A stretch of 11,721 bases of DNA from UBA8438 sp963934795 (GTDB taxonomy: Bacteria; Acidobacteriota; Vicinamibacteria; Vicinamibacterales; UBA8438). The stretch is from positions 1 through 11,721 of the forward strand of contig CAWWAF010000113.1 in assembly GCA_963934795.1 (NCBI GenBank), read 5' to 3'. Shown piece by piece: positions 6,941-11,721 of the stretch (the stretch's first letter is position 1; every line of letters starts with the position of its first letter). A program made the position numbers and the translations under genes. The notes under the pieces were generated by a model that ran no database searches, was not told the origin of the DNA, and saw only the letters and a program-made list of their open reading frames with translations.

Positions 6941-7779
6941 ACGAGTTTTCACAGGCAACAGCCGACCGGCCGTCATTGCTGGCCGTCTTCGCGCACCCGG
7001 ACGATGAGTCGCTGGCGTGCGGTGGCCTGCTCGCATGGTGCGCGGCGGTGGGCGTCCGCACGTCGCTGCTCTGCCTCACCCATGGTGACCACGGCGGACA
7101 CCCGGCAGTCTCCTCGCTGGCGGCGGTCCGTGCCCGGGAGCTCCGCGAGGCCGCCGCCGTCCTGGGTATCAGTGACGTGACCCTGCTCGCTCATCAGGAC
7201 GGAATGCTGCCCTGGACCGACGCCACGCGTCTTGAGGGCGATATTCGGGACGCGGTCGCACGGGCCACCGCTGATGTGGTCATCACGTTCGACGAGGACG
7301 GGCTCTACTGGCACCCGGACCACGTGGCGGTTCACGAACGAACCACCGCTGCCGTCCTCTCGGGTTCAGGACGTCGGCCGGCGCTGTACTATGTCACCCT
7401 GCCAACCGGGTCGATGCGCTCGGTCGTCGAGCACGCTTCCACCCTGGTTGCCGTCCAGGACCCGACCGGCACACCGCCGACGCACATCTTGGGTATCGCG
7501 GATCCGGACGCCTTCGGGTCGTGCGCCCCGGCGCCGACACTGGTCGTCGACACGGGTAATTTCGCGCGTCAAAAACTGTTGGCGCTACACTGTCATCGCA
7601 GTCAACTACCGAAGCAGGACGCGCTAACGCTCATCACGACCGCGACCGCGCCGCGCTTGCTCGGTATCGAACAGTTTCGACGTGCCGGAACCGGACCGAT
7701 GCCCGACACGTTCCTGGATCGTTTGGCGTCCTGCCCAGATCAGCAGACGCCGCCGGACTCGTGGTCGCCGGTGTCCTGA
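6937..7779 (+). CDS. PIG-L/LmbE-family zinc-dependent N-acetyl-sugar deacetylase
   Basis: This 280-aa protein has the family signature 'AHPDDESLACGG' (H20, D22, D23, E24) and the second metal motif 'WHPDH' (H126, H129). By analogy with MshB, H20, D23 and H129 should bind zinc and D22 act as the general base. Known relatives remove the acetyl group from GlcNAc attached to an inositol, malate, lipid or antibiotic core. No signal peptide is present, so it acts in the cytoplasm, before export. The start is GTG 6937, within the GTGA overlap with the GT4 stop, and a GAGGG stretch lies about 4 bases upstream. The overlap argues that the GT4 enzyme and this deacetylase act on the same intermediate. 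The C-terminal 20-30 residues are polar and Pro-rich. The true substrate is unknown; other amide-cleaving roles in the family are possible. Confidence 0.92.
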   Translation: MNEFSQATADRPSLLAVFAHPDDESLACGGLLAWCAAVGVRTSLLCLTHGDHGGHPAVSSLAAVRARELREAAAVLGISDVTLLAHQDGMLPWTDATRLEGDIRDAVARATADVVITFDEDGLYWHPDHVAVHERTTAAVLSGSGRRPALYYVTLPTGSMRSVVEHASTLVAVQDPTGTPPTHILGIADPDAFGSCAPAPTLVVDTGNFARQKLLALHCHRSQLPKQDALTLITTATAPRLLGIEQFRRAGTGPMPDTFLDRLASCPDQQTPPDSWSPVS

Positions 7780-7805
7780 CCCCCATCTAGCCCACCACCT
7801 GACCG

Positions 7806-9059
7806 ATGCACACCGCATGGCTTGACCACCTCCGGTGTCCGTTCTGCGGCACCCGTCTGGCGCTCGTCGACACCGGGGCCACCGTGGCCGACGACGGCGT
7901 GGTGACGGAGGGCGTGCTCGGATGCGAGTGCTGCGCATTTCCGGTCGTGGCCGGCATCCCGGTCTTGGTCGCCGACGACACGACCCAGGCCGCGATGCAT
8001 GCCCTGGAGGCTGGACGCGGCCACGACGCGCTGCTGACCCTACTGGGGCTGGAAGGCGACCGGGCCACACAGTTCTCCGCACTGCAGGCGCGTACGGTGC
8101 CGGCAACGTACCGCGAGGCCCTGGACATCCTGAGCCCAGACGCCGAGGGACGCTATTTTCTGTACCGTTTCTCGGACCCGACATTCAGACCCGCCGAAGC
8201 GGTCGCCCAGGCCCTTGGGCGCCAGCATGGACTGGCCGCTGGTCCGATTCTGGATCTCTGCGGCGGATCCGGACACCTCGCGCGCACGCTCGCCGGGCTG
8301 CGCCCACCCGACGCGACGTCACCGCACACCATCGTCGCGGATCTCCACTTCTGGAAATTGTGGCTGGCGACACGCTTTACCTCACCGACGGCCGACGCCG
8401 TCTGCTGCAACGCGGATGCCCCACTGCCCTTCATCAGTGAGCTGTTCTCAATGGTCGTGCTGATGGACGCGTTCCCGTATGTCTGGCACAAACGACTGTG
8501 CGCGGACGAGATGTCGCGCGTCGCCACACCGGCCGGCGTCCTCGTCTTGCCCCATCTCCACAGCGCACTCGGGGAAAACGTCTCGGCGGGCGACCCGCTC
8601 AGTCCTCGCGCGTATCAGGAGCTGTTCGCGTCGCGTCATCCGCGGCTATTCAGTGACGCGCGACTGTTCGAGGAACTGGTGGACCAGGACGTCGTCGACC
8701 TGGCTGCTGGCCTGCCTCCCGCCGCCATCGGTGATGAACCGTCGCTCACGCTCGTCGCGTCCACGAGCGACGAGCTTTTTCGCCGCCAGACCGCGGGGAC
8801 GCCGCTGGCGCTGACCGGCACCCTGGTCATCAATCCGCTCTACGCCCTTTCCGTTGCGCCTGACCGGTCGGTCCTCAGGCTGCAGTTCCCGACGCCGGAA
8901 TACGCTGAGGAATTCGCGGACTGCCGGCGCTATCTGCCGGACGAGGTTACGATTGACGCGGACCTCACGCGGACACTGGTGCCGGAGCTCTTCGGCGACG
9001 ACTACGCAGATCTCCGCCGGCGGCGCGTGCTGATAGACGCGCCACCGCGCTATTGTTGA
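7806..9059 (+). CDS. Class I SAM-dependent methyltransferase with N-terminal Cys4 zinc ribbon
   Basis: This is a 417-aa protein. Residues 6-57 form a Trm112-like small zinc domain: 'CPFCG' (C11, C14) and 'CECC' (C40, C42, C43), followed by 'VVAGIPVLV'. The Rossmann methyltransferase core has motif I 'ILDLCGGSGHLARTL' (148-162), a strand-2 acidic residue D179 in 'IVADL', a 'CNADAPLPF' stretch (201-209) and 'VVLMDAFPYV' (217-226). After about residue 335 there is an extra C-terminal region that I do not recognise. It probably methylates the glycan, glycolipid or small-molecule product of the cluster in the cytoplasm; the acceptor atom cannot be told. ATG 7806 lies 26 bases after the deacetylase stop and directly precedes the zinc ribbon, but no clear Shine-Dalgarno is visible. 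It is followed after 46 bases by the oxidoreductase gene, so it is probably in the same transcript. Confidence 0.87.
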   Translation: MHTAWLDHLRCPFCGTRLALVDTGATVADDGVVTEGVLGCECCAFPVVAGIPVLVADDTTQAAMHALEAGRGHDALLTLLGLEGDRATQFSALQARTVPATYREALDILSPDAEGRYFLYRFSDPTFRPAEAVAQALGRQHGLAAGPILDLCGGSGHLARTLAGLRPPDATSPHTIVADLHFWKLWLATRFTSPTADAVCCNADAPLPFISELFSMVVLMDAFPYVWHKRLCADEMSRVATPAGVLVLPHLHSALGENVSAGDPLSPRAYQELFASRHPRLFSDARLFEELVDQDVVDLAAGLPPAAIGDEPSLTLVASTSDELFRRQTAGTPLALTGTLVINPLYALSVAPDRSVLRLQFPTPEYAEEFADCRRYLPDEVTIDADLTRTLVPELFGDDYADLRRRRVLIDAPPRYC

Positions 9060-9105
9060 CCCCAGAGCGTTGGCACCCAGCCAATGGCCCAACGAGACAA
9101 CACAC

Positions 9106-10023
9106 ATGGACACGACACGCATCGGCTTCATCGGACTCGGTCGCATGGGATCCGCCATGGCGCGAAATATCGCAGCCGCGGGCGCTCCGCTCACGGTGTT
9201 CGATATTCAACCCGACCTGCCGGACGCGCTAGCGGACCTTGGCATAGCAAAGGCCAGCACACCCGGAGAGGTCTCTGCGTGCGTCGACCTGCTGTTTCTC
9301 TGCGTCCCGTCAGAAACCGAAGCAGAGGTCGTGCTGTTTGGCGAGCACGGCGTCGCCACGGGTGCCACGGCGCCACTGCCCATCGTCGACACGACCACCA
9401 TGAACCGCGGCGCGGCCATCCGACTGGCACAACGGGCGGCGGAGAGGGGCCTGTCGTACAGCGACTGTCCGGTCTCTGGCAAACCGTTTCGAGCCAAGGA
9501 CGGCACATTGACCATGATGTTCGGCGGCTCTGCGGCCGCGTTTACCGAGGCCAAACCGTACCTCGATATCATGGGTGAGTTCGTCGTGCATTGTGGCGCA
9601 CTGGGATCGGGCCAGCTGATGAAGGCGATCAACAACATCATCTACGACGTCAACATCGCAGCGCTCTGCGAGGTCATGCCTCTGGCCGTCAAGGCTGGCC
9701 TGGCGCCAGCCACCCTGGCCGATGTGCTGACGTCTGGGAGCGCCCGCAGCTTCGCCAGCGAGTATTTCGTGCCGCGTATCTTGGCACGAGAATTCGACGG
9801 CGACTTTTCGCTCCGGGCCGCGTTCAAGGACATTGTGAATGTGCAGGAGGTCGCAGCCGATGTGGACGCCTCGCTGCCAGTGGTCGAGGCCATGGTGGAC
9901 ACCTATCAGGCCGCGATAGACCGCGGGTTCGGAGACGAGGCGAAGAGCGCCATGATCAAGGTGTATGAGGACCGGTTGGGCCTCACCGTGAGCCTCCCGA
10001 CCTCCTCTGGCGCCACGACGTAG
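9106..10023 (+). CDS. 3-hydroxyisobutyrate dehydrogenase-family NAD(P)-dependent oxidoreductase
   Basis: This 305-aa protein should oxidise a beta-hydroxyacid, or reduce the matching semialdehyde or keto compound, using NAD(P). The N-terminal Rossmann signature is 'IGFIGLGRMGSAMARNI' (6-22). The dinucleotide acid D33 follows strand 2 ('TVFDIQ'), which leans toward NAD(H). The substrate loop 'SDCPVSGKPFRAKDGTL' (119-135) departs from the common PVSGG form. The catalytic lysine is K173 in 'GSGQLMKAINN', with N176/N177. The C-terminal helical domain contains 'FKDIVNVQEVA', with K241 and D242 in the usual substrate-pocket positions. The start is ATG 9106. A TTG at 9070 would add 12 residues before the Rossmann strand, which is less likely. 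It is the last gene of the cluster. It could tailor the exported product, or be an unrelated metabolic gene that sits in the operon. Confidence 0.9.
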   Translation: MDTTRIGFIGLGRMGSAMARNIAAAGAPLTVFDIQPDLPDALADLGIAKASTPGEVSACVDLLFLCVPSETEAEVVLFGEHGVATGATAPLPIVDTTTMNRGAAIRLAQRAAERGLSYSDCPVSGKPFRAKDGTLTMMFGGSAAAFTEAKPYLDIMGEFVVHCGALGSGQLMKAINNIIYDVNIAALCEVMPLAVKAGLAPATLADVLTSGSARSFASEYFVPRILAREFDGDFSLRAAFKDIVNVQEVAADVDASLPVVEAMVDTYQAAIDRGFGDEAKSAMIKVYEDRLGLTVSLPTSSGATT

Positions 10024-10064
10024 CCGTGGGACCGGTTCTGTTCTCGTGCGACGTATTTCCCGCT

Positions 10065-10112
10065 TCTCGCCTTGCTCGGCCGAACCGGCGCCGGCGTCGG
10101 TGCAAGGCGAGA
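10065..10112 (+). repeat. 11-bp perfect inverted repeat with structured GC loop
   Basis: TCTCGCCTTGC at 10065-10075 is exactly the reverse complement of GCAAGGCGAGA at 10102-10112. The 26-base loop between them (10076-10101) can fold further, for example CCGA 10080-10083 with TCGG 10097-10100 and the CCGGCGCCGG palindrome at 10085-10094. It lies 42 bases after the oxidoreductase stop and 31 bases before the esterase ATG. No T run follows on either strand, so it is not a standard intrinsic terminator. It could end the cluster transcript in a Rho- or structure-dependent way, act as an operator, or sit in the esterase 5' leader. Confidence 0.6.
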
Positions 10113-10130
10113 CTGTCACGACGTGCTGCT

Positions 10131-10137
10131 AAAGGAG
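10131..10137 (+). promoter_or_regulatory. Strong Shine-Dalgarno of the esterase gene
   Basis: AAAGGAG lies 6 bases before ATG 10144. It is the clearest ribosome binding site in the window and fixes the esterase start, against an in-frame upstream candidate at 10072 that would place the inverted repeat inside the coding region. Confidence 0.85.
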
Positions 10138-10143
10138 ACAACA

Positions 10144-11076
10144 ATGAGAAATAGATGGTGGATTGGTGTGATCGCCGTGGCGACGCTGGCGTCAGTGCTG
10201 GCCGGGCCCGGTCGTGCGCACGCGCAGCTCGGCGACACCGCCGCGTTTCTGGCCGACCTCTCGAACCAGTACCGCGTGGTCCCGAATGTGACGTATCACG
10301 TGGCCAACAACCACGAGAACAAGCTCGACCTGTATCTGCCGGCCAACGCCAGCGGCCCGGTACCCGTGCTGATGATGATCCACGGCGGCGGCTGGGTGGC
10401 CGGCACCAAGGAGTCGCAACTGCTGCGGGCGATGCCGTATCTCGAGATGGGATGGGCCGTCGCCAACGTGACCTATCGGCTGGTCCAGGTGTCGCGGGCG
10501 CCGGCCGCGGTCGAGGATTGCCTGTGCGCGCTCCAGTGGATCGCGCGAAACGCTGAGAACTACAACTTCGACCTCTCGCGCATCGTGACCACCGGGAACT
10601 CGGCCGGCGGACACCTCGCGCTCACGACCGCCATGGTGCCGGCGTCGGCCGGTCTCGGCCGCGAGTGCACGGCGGGCAGCTTCACCGGGCCCCCGACCGT
10701 TCCCTCCGTCAAGGTCGCGGCCATCATCAACTGGTATGGCATCACCGATGTGGCCGACCTGCTGCACGGCGCGAACACCAAAGGCTACGCTGTCCAATGG
10801 CTGGGCGGCCTCTCGAATCGCGAAGCGGTCGCCAGCCAGACATCGCCACTCACCTATGTCCGCCCAGGGCTGCCGCCCGTGCTGACGATCCACGGCGACG
10901 CGGACCCTATCGTCCCCTATGAACAGGGTGTGCGGTTGCATCAGGCGCTGGAGCGCGCAGGCGTGGCCAGCGAGCTGCACACCGTCTCCGGCGGCGGGCA
11001 CGGCGGCTTCAGCACGCCGCAGACACTGGCGATCTACATGACGATCCACCAGTTCCTGGAACGCCACGGACTGTGA
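10144..11076 (+). CDS. Secreted alpha/beta-hydrolase fold esterase (BD-FAE/HSL-like)
   Basis: This 310-aa protein has a Sec signal peptide: basic 'MRNR', a hydrophobic stretch to about residue 21, and an AHA-Q cleavage site after residue 27. It should therefore act in the periplasm or outside. The hydrolase fold shows the oxyanion motif 'HGGGW' (80-84), nucleophile S153 in 'GNSAGG', acid D254 in 'HGDADPIVP' and base H286 in 'GGGHGG', a complete catalytic triad. Relatives are carboxylesterases, acetyl-xylan esterases, feruloyl esterases and lipases that cleave small ester groups from sugars or short acyl chains. It could deacylate an exported glycan, but its own strong ribosome binding site, the 120-base gap and the inverted repeat upstream suggest a separate transcription unit, and the link to the cluster is weak. 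It is convergent with the next gene, 30 bases away. Confidence 0.92.
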   Translation: MRNRWWIGVIAVATLASVLAGPGRAHAQLGDTAAFLADLSNQYRVVPNVTYHVANNHENKLDLYLPANASGPVPVLMMIHGGGWVAGTKESQLLRAMPYLEMGWAVANVTYRLVQVSRAPAAVEDCLCALQWIARNAENYNFDLSRIVTTGNSAGGHLALTTAMVPASAGLGRECTAGSFTGPPTVPSVKVAAIINWYGITDVADLLHGANTKGYAVQWLGGLSNREAVASQTSPLTYVRPGLPPVLTIHGDADPIVPYEQGVRLHQALERAGVASELHTVSGGGHGGFSTPQTLAIYMTIHQFLERHGL

Positions 11077-11106
11077 GTCCTGCGGGGGATCGAGCGATCG
11101 GCAGCC

Positions 11107-11721
11107 TTACCGGACCAGGAGCCTGGCGGCGACCGGATAGTGGTCCGATGGGTATCGCCCGCGGTCGTTGTAGACGACGGTCTCCGCCCGCTGAACGCTG
11201 ATGGGCCCACCCACGAGAATCCAGTCCACCCGTTCGGCCGGCGCCTCGTCGGGCGGTCCGAACGCGCCGTAGGTCGCGATCGGTCCCAGGCGTTCCTCGG
11301 CCTCCGTCCAGGCATCACGCAACCCCTCGGAGGTGGCTGCACGCCAGGTATCGCTCGCTTCGGCGTTGTTGTTGAAATCGCCCATCACGATCGTGGCGCT
11401 GCCCGCCGGCAGCGCGGCAACACGAGCGACGATCAAGTCGGCCGAATCGAGCTGCGTCTGGCCGCGTCGCAAGGTGAAGTGGGTGTTGAAGACGTAGATG
11501 TCTCTCCCGGTTGCCCGGTGATACAACCGGGCCCAGGTCACGATCCGGCCGCCGCCGCGACGGCGACCAGCGACCCGCCGCACGGGCGGCGTGTCAGGGG
11601 TCCTGGTCAACCAGAAGTTCCCGGACTCGATAGGGCTCAGTTCCGCGTGCCGGTAAAAGATGGGCGTCGCTTCGCTCAGGCCGAGGCCCCCATTGAGCCC
11701 CCGATCGATGCCAATCCATCG
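11107..11721 (-). CDS. Endonuclease/exonuclease/phosphatase (EEP) family protein, 5'-truncated by the window edge
   Basis: The reading frame is open from the right edge of the window (204 residues seen), so the N terminus is missing. The visible part has the family motifs in order: 'SEATPIFYR' (16-24), 'ESGNFWLTRTPD' (32-43), 'VFNTHF' with H81, 'IVMGDFNN' with D115 and N117, 'RVDWILV' (164-170, D166) and 'SDHYPVAARL' (192-201, D193 and H194). These are the metal-binding and catalytic residues of Mg-dependent phosphoesterases of the EEP fold. Missing upstream are the first strands with the catalytic 'N' and 'E' motifs. This subgroup resembles small stand-alone EEP hydrolases of unknown substrate rather than a DNA-repair ExoIII. 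A signal peptide, if any, would lie outside the window. A TTG at 11610 could be taken as a start, but it falls inside the conserved 'NFWLTRTPD' segment and is not credible. Confidence 0.9.
   Translation of the reverse strand, partial: RWIGIDRGLNGGLGLSEATPIFYRHAELSPIESGNFWLTRTPDTPPVRRVAGRRRGGGRIVTWARLYHRATGRDIYVFNTHFTLRRGQTQLDSADLIVARVAALPAGSATIVMGDFNNNAEASDTWRAATSEGLRDAWTEAEERLGPIATYGAFGPPDEAPAERVDWILVGGPISVQRAETVVYNDRGRYPSDHYPVAARLLVR

Noticed and set aside
5897..7779. Complete mycothiol or bacillithiol pathway
   Set aside because: Only the transferase and deacetylase families are present; no cysteine ligase (MshC, BshC) or acetyltransferase is in the window, and the neighbours are export and tailoring genes.
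9310..10119. Long antisense open frame (269 codons) opposite the dehydrogenase
   Set aside because: The sense strand has a complete, motif-rich dehydrogenase; the antisense product is low-complexity Arg/Gly/His sequence without recognisable motifs.
10192..11067. Long antisense open frame (291 codons) opposite the esterase
   Set aside because: The sense gene has a signal peptide, a strong ribosome binding site and a full catalytic triad; the antisense frame shows no family pattern.
11088..11099. GATCGAGCGATC palindrome between the convergent esterase and EEP genes as a bidirectional terminator
   Set aside because: It offers only a 4-bp stem with a 4-base loop and no T runs on either side.

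Overview
The window is GC-rich, with codons strongly biased to G/C at third positions, and coding density is high. No mobile element, RNA gene, CRISPR array or plasmid/phage hallmark was seen. The gene style (GC-rich operons, esterase and EEP proteins of this type) would fit an uncultivated soil or aquatic bacterium such as a member of Acidobacteriota (Vicinamibacteria-like). That placement is an impression only; the sequence does not prove it.

Region 1 (about 177-10023, + strand) is a compact seven-gene cluster. In order it encodes: (1) a large protein fusing a clan GH-A glycoside-hydrolase-like TIM barrel to a GT2 glycosyltransferase, with two membrane hairpins and an unrecognised C-terminal domain; (2) an ABC exporter with fused membrane and ATPase domains; (3) a GT-B-type glycosyltransferase of the Glyco_trans_1_2/CgeB-like group; (4) a GT4 glycosyltransferase; (5) a PIG-L/LmbE zinc deacetylase; (6) a class I SAM methyltransferase with an N-terminal Cys4 zinc ribbon; (7) a 3-hydroxyisobutyrate-dehydrogenase-family NAD(P) oxidoreductase. 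Genes 2-5 are joined by 4-base ATGA or GTGA overlaps, and genes 5-7 are separated by only 26 and 46 bases, so at least genes 2-7 look like one transcript. The first gene is separated from gene 2 by 97 bases that contain two GC hairpins and a 10-codon mini-ORF overlapping the transporter start.

Taken together, three glycosyltransferases, a GlcNAc-type deacetylase, a methyltransferase, a redox enzyme and an exporter point to assembly, tailoring and export of a modified glycan, glycolipid or small glycoside. No Wzx/Wzy, no sugar-nucleotide synthesis genes and no BshC/MshC-type ligase are in view, so this is not a standard capsule, O-antigen or known low-molecular-weight thiol locus. The product cannot be named from sequence.

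Region 2 (10024-11076) has a 120-base gap carrying an 11-bp perfect inverted repeat and the best Shine-Dalgarno in the window. It is followed by a secreted alpha/beta-hydrolase esterase that probably forms its own unit.

Region 3 (11107-11721, - strand) is a convergent endonuclease/exonuclease/phosphatase-family gene whose 5' end runs off the window.
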